Numbered from the stretch's first letter, positions 54,291 through 62,748 are shown. The stretch is 64,000 bases of DNA from an uncultured Oscillospiraceae bacterium (GCA_949299455.1 CASGAN010000001.1:62001-126000), one strand, 5' to 3'. Notes: a model not told the origin generated them from the letters alone. Made by a program: numbers and translations.

Positions 54291-55094
54291 TTATTCTCCT
54301 TTCAGTTGATCCTCAGAAATAAGTCCGAAATGATGGAGTGCTGCTGCAACGCCGCATTCTGTGACCGGCAGTGTGACATAGTCCGCCATCTCCTTAACCG
54401 GCTCGAGCGCGTTGCCCATCGCCACGGCAATCTGTGCATACGAAAGCATCTGTGTATCGTTTAAGCTGTCGCCCATTGCAATGCTCCGCTCGTGCGGCAC
54501 GTTTGTATAAGAAAGCGCCTGCGCCATGCCTTTTGCTTTATCGCAGCCGAGCAAAATCGCTTCGCAGTAATTCGGATGCGCGATCACGTCAAACCGTTCA
54601 TTGAGCTTCGACAAAATCTCGCCGGGCAGCTCGTCTTTGCGCACTAAGAACGTGATTTTTGACCAGCTGTCTTTTTTGAGTACCGGCAGAATGTCCGATT
54701 CTGCGGCGATTTCGTCAAACACCGCATCGCCGACCCGCTCATCCGGCAAAATCGCTGCATTTTGACGCTCACCCTCAAATACAGTCGGAATCTTGTGTGA
54801 AAGCAGCATTCTGCAAAGGTTCGATGCTTCTTCAATCGGAATTTCCTTTTTGTAAATCACGGCACCATCAATCAAAATCCATGCACCGCCGCCGGCAATG
54901 ATGCCGTCAATCGGCATTGCAGAAAGCAGTTCTTTTGGAATATTCCCCGGTCCGCGTCCCGTATTCAAAAAGATGAGATGTCCGTTTTCGCGCGCCGCTT
55001 TGATGGCATCCCGGTCCTTTTTCGCCGGAATTTTGCTCCCCCAAAGCAGTGTGCCGTCGATATCCAAAAACACCTCATATCGGTTTTTGTTCAT
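54291..55094 (-). CDS. HAD superfamily phosphatase, Cof type
   Basis: A 267-residue protein with motif I FLDIDGTLLWG (Asp11, Asp13), motif II LNTGRG, and motif IV IAMGDSLNDTQML near 215, the Cof/IIB subgroup that dephosphorylates sugar phosphates or similar. The substrate is not assignable. AAGGAAG precedes the ATG. First gene of a HAD-pepD pair. Confidence 0.9.
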   Translation of the reverse strand: MNKNRYEVFLDIDGTLLWGSKIPAKKDRDAIKAARENGHLIFLNTGRGPGNIPKELLSAMPIDGIIAGGGAWILIDGAVIYKKEIPIEEASNLCRMLLSHKIPTVFEGERQNAAILPDERVGDAVFDEIAAESDILPVLKKDSWSKITFLVRKDELPGEILSKLNERFDVIAHPNYCEAILLGCDKAKGMAQALSYTNVPHERSIAMGDSLNDTQMLSYAQIAVAMGNALEPVKEMADYVTLPVTECGVAAALHHFGLISEDQLKGE

Positions 55095-55159
55095 GTGTGG
55101 TTCTTCCTTTCAAACTGTCCAATCCATCGTCTATAAAACGACGGATGCTGTTTGTTTTC

Positions 55160-55188
55160 AGTATATCACACCTGTTTTTTGATTGCAA
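55160..55188 (-). promoter_or_regulatory. Promoter of the HAD-pepD pair
   Basis: Minus-strand TTGCAA, 17-bp spacer, TATACT. Confidence 0.75.
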
Positions 55189-55266
55189 CGGACGCAAAAA
55201 GGTTTCTGATTCTTGCTTTTTTCCGATGAAAGCGGCTCTTACACGTCACTTTGCAGGGCTTTTGCC

Positions 55267-55295
55267 TTGTAAATACGCATAAAAACTGCTATAAT
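55267..55295 (+). promoter_or_regulatory. Promoter of malQ-glgP
   Basis: TTGTAA, 17-bp spacer, TATAAT. A small palindrome CCAATGATTGG (55310-55320) lies just after the expected start site and could be an operator. Confidence 0.75.
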
Positions 55296-55380
55296 ATTTT
55301 TGTTGTGTGCCAATGATTGGATGGTTCACAGCATGTTTTTTGTATTTTATTATGATTATGAAATAAAGGAGAGATTACTT

Positions 55381-56853
55381 ATGCGCGAAAGCGGCATTTT
55401 GATGCACTTGTCCAGCCTGCCGTCCCCGTATGGCATCGGCACCATGGGCAAAGAAGCATATCGCTTCGCCGATTTTCTTGCACGCGCAAAACAGAAAGTA
55501 TGGCAGATGCTTCCCGTTTCACCGACCAGCTACGGTGATTCGCCGTATCAGTCGTTCTCTACGTTTGCAGGAAACCCGTATTTTATTGATCTGGACACGC
55601 TCTGCAAAGAGGGACTGCTTAAAAAAAGCGAGATCACTTCCCTTTCGTGGGGAGAAGACGAAACACGCGTAGACTACGCTGTTTTGTACGAAAACCGGTA
55701 TCCGCTTTTGAAAAAGGCGGCAAAACGCTTTTTCGAAAACCCGGACGAGGAATACGAAGCATTCGTCTGCAAGGAAACCAAATGGCTTGAAGATTACGCA
55801 CTGTTCATGGCGCTCAAAGAGGAAAACGGCGGCAAACCGTGGTATGAATGGCCGGACGATGTGCGTTACCGCAATTATGATGCACTGCAGGCAACGTATG
55901 CACGGCTGTATGATGAAATTTTGTTCTGGCGCTTTGTCCAGTACGAGTTTTATAAACAGTGGACTGCGCTCAAAACGTATGTAAACGAAAAAGACATCGA
56001 AATCCTTGGCGATCTGCCGATCTATGTCGCACATGACAGCGCAGACGTCTGGGCAAACTCGATTCTGTTCATGGTGGATGAAACCCGCACCCCGGTTGAG
56101 GTCGCAGGCTGTCCGCCCGATTATTTCTCCGCGACCGGACAGCTTTGGGGCAACCCGGTTTACAGCTGGGAAGCTCATCGTCAGACCGGCTTTGACTGGT
56201 GGATTCGCCGCATTGACCACGCAACCCGCGTGTTTGACCGTGTGCGCATCGACCATTTCCGCGGATTCGAAAGCTACTGGGCAATTCCGGCAGGCGACGA
56301 GGACGCAACCGGCGGCGAGTGGAAAAAAGGCCCGGGCATGGAGCTGTTTGACCGCGTCAAAGAGGTCTTGGGCGAACGCAAAATCATCGCTGAAGACCTG
56401 GGCGTCATCACCGACGAAGTCCGCGAACTCTTAAAAGCATCGGGCTTCCCGGGCATGAAAGTGATGGAATTTGCATTCACACCGAATGTGGAAAGCGACT
56501 ATATGCCGCATAATCACGTGCAAAACGCCGTATGCTATACGGGTACGCACGACAACGAGCCGCTTTATGCTTGGCTTAAATCCCGCACCCGCAGTGAGCT
56601 TAACTACATGAAAAAATATCTGCGCATCACCGAAAACGAAGACTGCGCCGACGCGGTGCTCGCCGCCGTCTGGGCAAGTCCGGCAAACACTGCCATTGCG
56701 CAGATGCAGGACTTTTTGGGACTGGGTGCCGAGTCGCGCATGAACACACCGTCCACCGCAAGCGGCAACTGGTGCTGGCGCGTGAAAAAAGACCAGCTCA
56801 CCCCTGCGGTTTCGAATAAAATCAAAGCCCTCACCAAGCTTTACTGGAGGTAA
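55381..56853 (+). CDS. malQ: 4-alpha-glucanotransferase, GH77
   Basis: A 490-residue amylomaltase that transfers maltosyl units between alpha-glucans. Seen: GILMHLSSLPSPYGIGTMG at the start, PVSPTSYGDSPYQSFSTFAG near 40, RIDHFRGFESYW with the nucleophile Asp, AEDLG with the acid/base Glu and YTGTHDNEP. Start at 55381 (MRESGIL) has AAGGAG upstream. Precedes glgP by 6 bp, forming an alpha-glucan degradation operon. Confidence 0.97.
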   Translation: MRESGILMHLSSLPSPYGIGTMGKEAYRFADFLARAKQKVWQMLPVSPTSYGDSPYQSFSTFAGNPYFIDLDTLCKEGLLKKSEITSLSWGEDETRVDYAVLYENRYPLLKKAAKRFFENPDEEYEAFVCKETKWLEDYALFMALKEENGGKPWYEWPDDVRYRNYDALQATYARLYDEILFWRFVQYEFYKQWTALKTYVNEKDIEILGDLPIYVAHDSADVWANSILFMVDETRTPVEVAGCPPDYFSATGQLWGNPVYSWEAHRQTGFDWWIRRIDHATRVFDRVRIDHFRGFESYWAIPAGDEDATGGEWKKGPGMELFDRVKEVLGERKIIAEDLGVITDEVRELLKASGFPGMKVMEFAFTPNVESDYMPHNHVQNAVCYTGTHDNEPLYAWLKSRTRSELNYMKKYLRITENEDCADAVLAAVWASPANTAIAQMQDFLGLGAESRMNTPSTASGNWCWRVKKDQLTPAVSNKIKALTKLYWR

Positions 56854-56859
56854 TTTACG

Positions 56860-59241
56860 ATGACTTACGAAAAAGAAACGTTTTTGTCTGATTTTACCCG
56901 CACGCTTTCCATTGATTACAACGTAACCCCTGAACAGGCGGATATTTATCAGATCCACAACACCATTGCAAAACTGATCATGGCAAACCTGTCTGAGGAC
57001 ATTCAAAAAAGCCGTGATGCACACAATGAAAACCGCCGTGCATGCTATTTCTCGGCAGAGTTTTTGGTTGGCCGTGCGGTGTACAACAACCTTTTGTGCT
57101 TAGGTCTTACAGACGTTGTCGATGAGGCAATGAAAGCCTGCGGCAAATCGATCGCCGATTTAGAGGAAATCGAGGACGCAGCGCTCGGAAACGGTGGTTT
57201 GGGCCGTCTGGCAGCATGTTTCTTGGACAGTGCTGCAACGCTCAATCTGCCGCTTGACGGCTACGGCATCCGTTATAAATACGGTCTTTTTAAACAGGAA
57301 CTGCACGACGGCTTCCAGACCGAAACGGCAGACGACTGGACTGCACACGGTGACGCTTGGAGCCGCCGCTGCGAGAAAGACACTGTCCGCGTTGAATTTG
57401 CGGATCAGGTGGTAAACGCTGTACCGTATGATATGCCGATCGTCGGTTATCACACGAAAAACGTCGGCAATCTGCGCCTTTGGCAGGCAGAAAGCATCAC
57501 GCCGTTCGACTTTAACCTCTTTAACGCACAGCAGTACGACAATGCTGTCCGCGAGAAAAACCGCGCAGAGGATATCTCCCGCGTGCTCTATCCGAACGAC
57601 GACAGCTGGGAGGGCAAAGTCCTCCGCTTAAAACAGCAGTACTTCTTCTGCTGCGCTTCGATCACCGACCTGTTAAAAGATTACACGAAGTATCACGGCG
57701 ATGATTTTTCGCAGTTCGGCAAATATATCACCATCCAGTTAAACGACACCCATCCGGTTATCGCAATTCCGGAGCTTGTTCGTCAGCTCACCACCCGTTA
57801 CGGCTTTGACTTTGAAAAAGCACTCGGCCTCTGCCATCAGGTATTCAACTACACAAACCACACCATCATGGCAGAGGCACTCGAAAAATGGCCGTGCGAT
57901 CTGATGCGTGCAGTCGTTCCGCAGATCCTCGACATCATCATGCAGATCAATGGTCTTTTGTATGAAGAGATGCGCTGCATGAAGCTGACCGGTGAGGAAA
58001 TCGGCCGCTTGCAGATCATCAACGACAACATGGTGCACATGGCTCGTCTGGCAATCTACGTTTCGTCCTATACAAACGGCGTTGCCCGCATCCACACCGA
58101 GATCTTAAAACACGACGCACTCAAAGAATGGTACTTTGTCTATCCGGAACGTTTCCAGAACAAGACAAACGGTGTCACCCAGCGCAGATGGTTTGCACTG
58201 TGCAACCCGGAGCTATTCTCGTTTGTGTGTGAAACACTCGGTCATGACCGCGTTACCACGCTTTTAAAAGAGATCAAAGCAATGGAGCCGTATGCAGACG
58301 ACGACGCTGTCCTCAGCCGTTTCATGGACATCAAACGTGCAAACAAAGAGCGTCTTTGCGCATTCATCGAGGCAAAAGAGGGCGTTTCGCTCAATCCGGA
58401 CTCGATGTTTGACATCCAGGTCAAACGTCTGCACGAGTATAAACGTCAGCTCTTGAACGCATTCTCGATCCTTTATTTGTACTACGGCATCAAAGAAGGC
58501 TCGATCACTGATTTCTATCCGACGACCTTCATCTTCGGCGCAAAATCGGCACCGGGCTACCGCCGTGCAAAAGGCATCATCAAACTGATCAACGAGATCG
58601 CAAACCTCGTCAACAACGATCCGCAGACGAAAGATCTGTTGAAAGTGCTGTTTGTGACAAACTACAACGTTTCGTATGCGGAGAAACTCGTTGCAGCAGC
58701 AGACGTTTCCGTTCAGATTTCGACCGCAGGCACAGAGGCTTCCGGTACCGGCAACATGAAATTCATGATTAACGGCGCCGTTACTTTGGGCACACTCGAC
58801 GGTGCAAACGTTGAGATCGTAGAGGAAGCAGGCGCAGAGAACAACTATATCTTTGGTGCAAAAGTCGAAGAGCTGTCCTCGATCATGCAGACCTACAACC
58901 CGAAAGGCATCTATGACTGCGACGAGAAGATCCGCCGTGTTGTGGAAGCACTGGTTAACGGCACTTTAAACGACGGCGGCAGCGGTTTGTTCCGCGAAAT
59001 CTACGACTCCCTGCTCTACGGTGCAGGCTGGACCCGTCCGGACAACTACTATGTACTGGGCGATTTGAACAGCTTTGTCGAAGCACGTCTGCGCTTAAAC
59101 CGCGATTATCAGGATCGCAAAACGTTTGCAAAGAAATGCTTCATCAACATGGCAAACTCGGGCAAATTCTCGTCCGACCGCACAATTCGCCACTATTCGA
59201 CCGACATTTGGAAGATCGAACCGGTCAAAACCGATTGGTAA
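56860..59241 (+). CDS. glgP: Glycogen/alpha-glucan phosphorylase
   Basis: A 793-residue GT35 enzyme that phosphorolyses alpha-1,4-glucans to glucose-1-phosphate. Seen: CYFSAEFLVGRAVYNNLL near 63, ALGNGGLGRLAACFLDS near 108, LNDTHPVIAIPELVR near 295 and the PLP site EASGTGNMKFMINGAVTLG near 630. Normal length. Starts 6 bp after malQ with TGGAGG upstream. Works with MalQ on maltodextrin or storage glucan. Confidence 0.98.
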   Translation: MTYEKETFLSDFTRTLSIDYNVTPEQADIYQIHNTIAKLIMANLSEDIQKSRDAHNENRRACYFSAEFLVGRAVYNNLLCLGLTDVVDEAMKACGKSIADLEEIEDAALGNGGLGRLAACFLDSAATLNLPLDGYGIRYKYGLFKQELHDGFQTETADDWTAHGDAWSRRCEKDTVRVEFADQVVNAVPYDMPIVGYHTKNVGNLRLWQAESITPFDFNLFNAQQYDNAVREKNRAEDISRVLYPNDDSWEGKVLRLKQQYFFCCASITDLLKDYTKYHGDDFSQFGKYITIQLNDTHPVIAIPELVRQLTTRYGFDFEKALGLCHQVFNYTNHTIMAEALEKWPCDLMRAVVPQILDIIMQINGLLYEEMRCMKLTGEEIGRLQIINDNMVHMARLAIYVSSYTNGVARIHTEILKHDALKEWYFVYPERFQNKTNGVTQRRWFALCNPELFSFVCETLGHDRVTTLLKEIKAMEPYADDDAVLSRFMDIKRANKERLCAFIEAKEGVSLNPDSMFDIQVKRLHEYKRQLLNAFSILYLYYGIKEGSITDFYPTTFIFGAKSAPGYRRAKGIIKLINEIANLVNNDPQTKDLLKVLFVTNYNVSYAEKLVAAADVSVQISTAGTEASGTGNMKFMINGAVTLGTLDGANVEIVEEAGAENNYIFGAKVEELSSIMQTYNPKGIYDCDEKIRRVVEALVNGTLNDGGSGLFREIYDSLLYGAGWTRPDNYYVLGDLNSFVEARLRLNRDYQDRKTFAKKCFINMANSGKFSSDRTIRHYSTDIWKIEPVKTDW

Positions 59242-59252
59242 TCAAAAACGAC

Positions 59253-59285
59253 AAAAAGCACCCTCATCATACGAGGGTGCTTTTT
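59253..59285 (+). terminator. Terminator of malQ-glgP
   Basis: 13-bp stem AAAAAGCACCCTC / GAGGGTGCTTTTT with a 7-nt loop and T-run. Confidence 0.93.
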
Positions 59286-59345
59286 TATTTTACGATTGTT
59301 TTTGATGCCGGTCTTTTCGGAGATTTCTTCCGCGTCACCGCCGAC

Positions 59346-59734
59346 GCGAAATCAATGCGGACTTAATTCATCCGCGGGCAAATCATTTCGTCCTCCGCTT
59401 CACCATCGGCGCGAAGTCAATGCGGGTTTAACCCGCCGGCGAGAAATCAGTGCGCCTTAGGCGCCGCCGAACGTGAATTGCGTCCAGACTTAATCCGGCT
59501 TCGTTCGCGGACGCACGACCTGATTCTCACGCTTCACCATCGGCGCGAAGTCAATGCGGGTTTAACCCGCCGGCGAGAAATCAATGCGCCTTAGGCGCCG
59601 CCGAACGTGAATTGCGTCCAGACTCGGTCTGGCTTCGTTCGCGGACGCACGACCTGATTCTCACGCTTCACTGCCGGCGCGAAATCAGTGCGGACTTAGT
59701 CCGCCGAACGCGAATTGCGTCCAGACTCAGTCTG
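59346..59734. repeat. 134-bp tandem repeat cluster rich in short palindromes
   Basis: Units at 59396-59529 and 59530-59663 differ at only a few of 134 positions; a third, shorter unit runs 59664-59734, and a degraded half unit precedes at 59346. Inside the units, a sub-repeat of about 30 bp of the form GAAATCAATGCG-stem-CCGC recurs, each with a different palindromic stem around TTA or TTTA (GCGGGTTTAACCCGC at 59422, GCGCCTTAGGCGC at 59452, GCGGACTTAGTCCGC at about 59690). Stems differ while pairing is kept. No protein is plausibly encoded. Noncoding hairpin repeat of unknown role. Confidence 0.85.
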
Positions 59735-59753
59735 GCTGGGGTAGATGGATTCG
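59733..59753 (-). repeat. Duplicated 3' end of tRNA-Gln (attachment-site-like)
   Basis: 21 bp identical to 59878-59898, i.e. the encoded CCA, acceptor 3' strand and part of the T arm of tRNA-Gln, 145 bp from the real gene. A tRNA 3'-end copy in direct orientation is the usual scar of integration at a tRNA. The inverted copy CGAATCCATCTAC at 59824-59836 closes a long stem around several smaller hairpins. Confidence 0.8.
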
Positions 59754-59836
59754 CTTTTGCTGCGGCAAAAGACCGGTCGCGGGGAAAACAGTCCACTGGA
59801 CTGTTTTCTAACACCGCTCCTATCGAATCCATCTAC
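59754..59836. repeat. Hairpin cluster between tRNA 3' fragments
   Basis: Contains CTTTTGC/GCAAAAG-type hairpin at 59754-59771, the palindrome GACCGGTC and a perfect 12-bp stem GAAAACAGTCCA / TGGACTGTTTTC (around 59784-59808). Bounded by GTAGATGGATTCG and its inverse. No gene. Confidence 0.6.
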
Positions 59837-59840
59837 AGAA

Positions 59841-59878
59841 AAAAACAAGCAATCTACAAATGTAGATCGCTTGTTTTT
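59841..59878 (-). terminator. Terminator of tRNA-Gln
   Basis: 18-bp stem with one mismatch, AAAAACAAGCAATCTACA / TGTAGATCGCTTGTTTTT, directly after the encoded CCA end, followed by Ts on the minus strand. Confidence 0.85.
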
Positions 59879-59953
59879 GGCTGGGGTAGATGGATTCGAA
59901 CCACCGGAATGGCAGATTCAGAATCTGCTGCCTTACCGCTTGGCGATACCCCA
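59878..59953 (-). tRNA. tRNA-Gln (anticodon CTG), CCA encoded
   Basis: Reverse-strand sequence starts TGGGGTATCGCCAAGCGGT, pairs its acceptor TGGGGTA with TACCCCA, has anticodon stem GCAGA-TCTGC around loop TTCTGAA (anticodon CTG) and T loop GGTTCGAATCC, then G-CCA. 76 nt with CCA. Cloverleaf complete. Confidence 0.96.
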
Positions 59954-59982
59954 ATTTGTTCTGTTGTTTTGCAACGAATATT

Positions 59983-60010
59983 ATTATACCACACTTTTTA
60001 AAAAAATCAA
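59983..60010 (-). promoter_or_regulatory. Promoter of tRNA-Gln
   Basis: Minus-strand TTGATT, 16-bp spacer, TATAAT, 29 bp before the mature 5' end. Confidence 0.75.
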
Positions 60011-60060
60011 GAGGAAAATTCATCTTTTTTAAAATTTTTTTCGCGCCCTTTTTCTTCGAT

Positions 60061-60089
60061 TTGACAAAGCACAAAAAGTGTGCTATCGT
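60061..60089 (+). promoter_or_regulatory. Promoter of the folT transcript
   Basis: TTGACA, 17-bp spacer, TATCGT; transcription would start just before the THF riboswitch. Confidence 0.75.
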
Positions 60090-60103
60090 TAATGCGTACA
60101 AAT

Positions 60104-60202
60104 CACAGAGTAGAGCGCTGTGCGTCAAGTGCCGCCTGAACGGGGAGTTGTCAGACGGACGAAAAGCCATCGGCTTGCGGTACAGTGCTCGCATCCCACT
60201 GT
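60104..60202 (+). promoter_or_regulatory. Tetrahydrofolate (THF) riboswitch
   Basis: The segments AGAGTAG, GCGTCAAGTGCCGCCTGAAC, GGGGAGTTGT, CGGACGAAAAGCC, GGCTTGCGGTAC and GCATCCCA occur in the order and spacing of the THF riboswitch aptamer (RF01831 type). ACAG near 60105 and CTGT at 60199-60202 can form P1. It stands before a folate-family ECF S-component gene, the classic context. Confidence 0.93.
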
Positions 60203-60226
60203 TGCATAACAAAAATGGAAGGTTCC

Positions 60227-60285
60227 CTTCTCTTTCTGTGTGACACAATGGTGGTACGTTTGTTGGCTTCGCACATAAAGAGGAG
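60227..60285 (+). promoter_or_regulatory. Shine-Dalgarno-sequestering hairpin of folT
   Basis: CTTCTCTTT (60227-60235) can pair with AAAGAGGAG (60277-60285), which contains the ribosome-binding site, and the stem continues through CTGTGTG / CGCACAT with one mismatch. This is a natural expression platform for translational control by the THF riboswitch. Confidence 0.6.
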
Positions 60286-60293
60286 GATTTTTT

Positions 60294-61190
60294 ATGCGAA
60301 AAAACAAAGACACATCCATCTACACACTGCCCATCTCCATCGGCTATTGGAAAGCCGCTGCCGCAGAATTTCGCTGTCTGCGTTCGCTGATGATCGCCGC
60401 AGTGTTCACCGCACTGTCCGCCGCACTCGGCATGCTGCGCGTTCCTGTCGGCGAAAACCTGTACATCTTTCTGACCTTTTTCGTCAAGATGACGGGTGCT
60501 GCCATTTACGGCCCACTGGTTGGCCTTGCTTCCGGATTTGCAGGTGATATCGTCGGCTATCTGATGTATCCGCAGGGCGCGTACTTCTTCGGCTACACCC
60601 TCTCCACCATGGCTGGCATGTTCATTTACGGCTTATTTTTATACCGCACACGAATCAGTGCCGTGCGCATTTTTGCCGCAAAACTCACCGTAAATGTCCT
60701 TGTCAACATCCTGCTCGGCTCGCTTTGGAGCGCGATGCTCTTTTCGAAAGGATATATCTATTATCTTTTCAAGAGCATTGTCAAAAACATTGCACTTTGG
60801 CCGCTTGAATCGCTGTTGTTCGTGCTGTTCATCGGCGTCTGCCTGCCGGTTTTGGTTCGCCGCGGCTATCTTTACGGCAATCCGGACGGCAAGCTCTTTT
60901 CCGGGCGGTATCCGTTCCGTCCCGATTCTGCCGCATTTCATATGAAATGGGTATCCAAAGTAATTTCGGCGGCGGCAGCTGTGTTCTTTATCTGGATGGC
61001 TGCTTTGCGCATGGTGGACGCACCGACGCTGATGACAGGACTCCGTGCAAGCGCTGTGTGGATTGCTGCTGCGGTCGCTTCCCCATTTGTCGGAAACTTT
61101 TTGTATGGCTTTAGCGTCATGGCAGAGGATGTCCACGCAATCCGCAAATCACTCGAACAAACAGACCATTCGACAAAGTCTGACGCTTGA
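60294..61190 (+). CDS. folT: Folate-family ECF transporter S component (FolT-like)
   Basis: A 298-residue membrane protein. The central part, LMIAAVFTALSAALGMLRV then FLTFFVKMTGAAIYGPLVGL and GYTLSTMAGMFIYGLFLY, is the folate-type S-component core with about six helices. It binds folate for an energy-coupling (EcfAA'T) module not encoded here. Control by the THF riboswitch supports the substrate. It is longer than minimal S components, with an N-terminal extension of about 28 residues and two more C-terminal helices. GAGGAGG precedes the ATG. Confidence 0.88.
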   Translation: MRKNKDTSIYTLPISIGYWKAAAAEFRCLRSLMIAAVFTALSAALGMLRVPVGENLYIFLTFFVKMTGAAIYGPLVGLASGFAGDIVGYLMYPQGAYFFGYTLSTMAGMFIYGLFLYRTRISAVRIFAAKLTVNVLVNILLGSLWSAMLFSKGYIYYLFKSIVKNIALWPLESLLFVLFIGVCLPVLVRRGYLYGNPDGKLFSGRYPFRPDSAAFHMKWVSKVISAAAAVFFIWMAALRMVDAPTLMTGLRASAVWIAAAVASPFVGNFLYGFSVMAEDVHAIRKSLEQTDHSTKSDA

Positions 61191-61215
61191 TTCCATGATT
61201 TTCGCGTGCTATAAT
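61187..61215 (+). promoter_or_regulatory. Promoter of the patatin-like gene
   Basis: TTGATT, 17-bp spacer, TATAAT. The -10 box overlaps the first in-frame ATG of the following ORF (61214), so that ATG cannot be the start. Confidence 0.8.
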
Positions 61216-61246
61216 GGGGAAAAATGGATTTTGGGAGATGACTCCA

Positions 61247-62116
61247 GTGCGCAAAAACGGCATTGTATTAGAAGGCGGCGGCATGCGCGGCGGGTATACT
61301 GCCGGTGTGCTTGACGCATTCATCGAAAACGGCATCACATTTGACTACTGCATCGGCGTATCGGCCGGTGCGTGCAATGCGCTCTCGTTTATCGGCAGAC
61401 AAAAAGGCCGCTATATCCGTGCCAACACCGAATATTTAAACGACCCGCGCTATATGGGACTGCACAGCCTTTTAAAAACCGGCTATTTCTTAGGCAACCG
61501 TTTCATTTTCGACGATATCACCGACACGCTCGTTCCGCTCGATTTTGACGCCTTTCATAAAGGTCTTCAGACATGTCCGTTCGTGTGTGTCACGACCGAC
61601 TGCGAAACGGGACTTGCACGCTACGATGAAATCACCGATTTACAGGCACAGCGTGCGCTCGTTGAAGCGTCGAGCTCATTGCCGCTCATTTCTCCCACGA
61701 TTCCCTATGACGGGCACTTTTTGATGGACGGCGGCATTACCGACTCGATTCCGCTCAAAAGAGCGCAGGCGGACGGATGCAGAAAATGCGTCGTGATTTT
61801 AACGCAGGACGCTTCCTACCGCAAAAAGAAAAACAAACTGATGATGCCGCTCCGGTTAAAATACGGAAAACGCTTTCCGAACATGGTCAAAGCGCTCGAG
61901 CGGCGGTATCTTTCGTACAACGAAACGCTCGACTATGTCGAATCGGAAAAGGAAGCCGGGCGCGCATTTGTGATTCAGCCGGGTGCACCTGTGACCGTCG
62001 GCCGCATGGAACGTAACCGCGACAATATCATGGCGCTGTATCAGACCGGCTATTTAGACGGCCTTGCGAATATTGCGAAGGTGAAAGCGTTTTTATCATC
62101 GAAAGAATCGGCGTAA
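61247..62116 (+). CDS. Patatin-like phospholipase
   Basis: A 289-residue Ser-Asp dyad lipase. Seen: oxyanion-hole LEGGGMRGGYTAGVLDAF, nucleophile elbow GVSAGACNALSF, and MDGGITDSIP with the catalytic Asp. Related to YlbK/RssA-type proteins; cytoplasmic, substrate unknown. I set the start at GTG 61247 because the promoter's TATAAT covers the ATG at 61214 and GGGAG lies 9 nt before the GTG. An ATG at 61238 is also possible. Confidence 0.85.
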   Translation: MRKNGIVLEGGGMRGGYTAGVLDAFIENGITFDYCIGVSAGACNALSFIGRQKGRYIRANTEYLNDPRYMGLHSLLKTGYFLGNRFIFDDITDTLVPLDFDAFHKGLQTCPFVCVTTDCETGLARYDEITDLQAQRALVEASSSLPLISPTIPYDGHFLMDGGITDSIPLKRAQADGCRKCVVILTQDASYRKKKNKLMMPLRLKYGKRFPNMVKALERRYLSYNETLDYVESEKEAGRAFVIQPGAPVTVGRMERNRDNIMALYQTGYLDGLANIAKVKAFLSSKESA

Positions 62117-62171
62117 AACGGCTTTTTTCGAAAAAACAACCGCTGGTTTCAAAAAAATCAACCAACAAGAG

Positions 62172-62193
62172 AGCGATCCCACTGCGGGTCGCT
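62172..62193 (+). terminator. Terminator of the patatin-like gene (weak)
   Basis: AGCGATCCC pairs with GGGTCGCT with one bulge, followed by TTTTCTTTTT. Confidence 0.6.
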
Positions 62194-62253
62194 TTTCTTT
62201 TTGCCGTGCATTGCCTATAATAAGAGCAGACAAACACAGAAAGGAACATTTTT

Positions 62254-62748
62254 ATGAGCCATTCGATCGGACAAAAAATCAACGAACTGCGCAAACGATA
62301 CAAAATGACACAGGACGAGCTGGCACAGCAGATGGGCGTTTCGTCTCAGGCGGTCAGCAAGTGGGAAACGGATGCAAGCATCCCCGATTTGCCGACGCTG
62401 ATTGCACTGGCAGATTTTTTTCATGTTTCCCTCGACGAATTGGTGCGCGCAAAAAGTGAGGCGGTGTCGTTTTTGCCGGATGAAGCACGCAAACCGCTCG
62501 AGCAGATGATTCTGCGCATTCGCGTACTCTCAAGCGATGGCGACCGAATCAACATCAATCTGCCGCTTGGCTTTGTACGGATTGCATCGAAGCTCAATTT
62601 CGAGAATTTCAAATTCAACGGCAGTGACGCACTGAAAGCGATCGATATTGACGCGGTGATTTCGCTGATTGAAAGCGGCGTTGTCGGAAAAATCGTGGAA
62701 GTTGAAAGCGGTGACGGTGACACCGTCGAAATTTTTGTGGAATCATGA
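62254..62748 (+). CDS. XRE-family regulator with C-terminal SHOCT/DUF2089-like domain
   Basis: A 164-residue protein. Residues 5-65 form an XRE helix-turn-helix (INELRKRYKMTQDELAQQMG, SQAVSKWETDASIPDL, then LADFFHVSLDEL). Residues about 85-160 (ILRIRVLSSDGDRININLPL, then VVGKIVEVESGDGDTVEIFV) resemble the beta-rich domain attached to DUF2089/SHOCT-type regulators. AAAGGAAC upstream. Its stop overlaps the next start (ATGA). Confidence 0.85.
   Translation: MSHSIGQKINELRKRYKMTQDELAQQMGVSSQAVSKWETDASIPDLPTLIALADFFHVSLDELVRAKSEAVSFLPDEARKPLEQMILRIRVLSSDGDRININLPLGFVRIASKLNFENFKFNGSDALKAIDIDAVISLIESGVVGKIVEVESGDGDTVEIFVES

Noticed and set aside
52782..54464. 560-codon plus-strand ORF antisense to pepD
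   Set aside because: Runs through the terminator at 52792-52821 and mirrors pepD codons; no initiation signal or recognisable domain.
59346..59734. CRISPR array
   Set aside because: Repeats are long, nested and palindromic, with no unique spacers of even length and no cas genes nearby.
59612..60001. 129-codon ORF through the repeats and tRNA-Gln
   Set aside because: Its C-terminal part is the translated complement of the tRNA (GWGRWIRTT-type junk) and the rest is hairpin repeat; not a protein gene.
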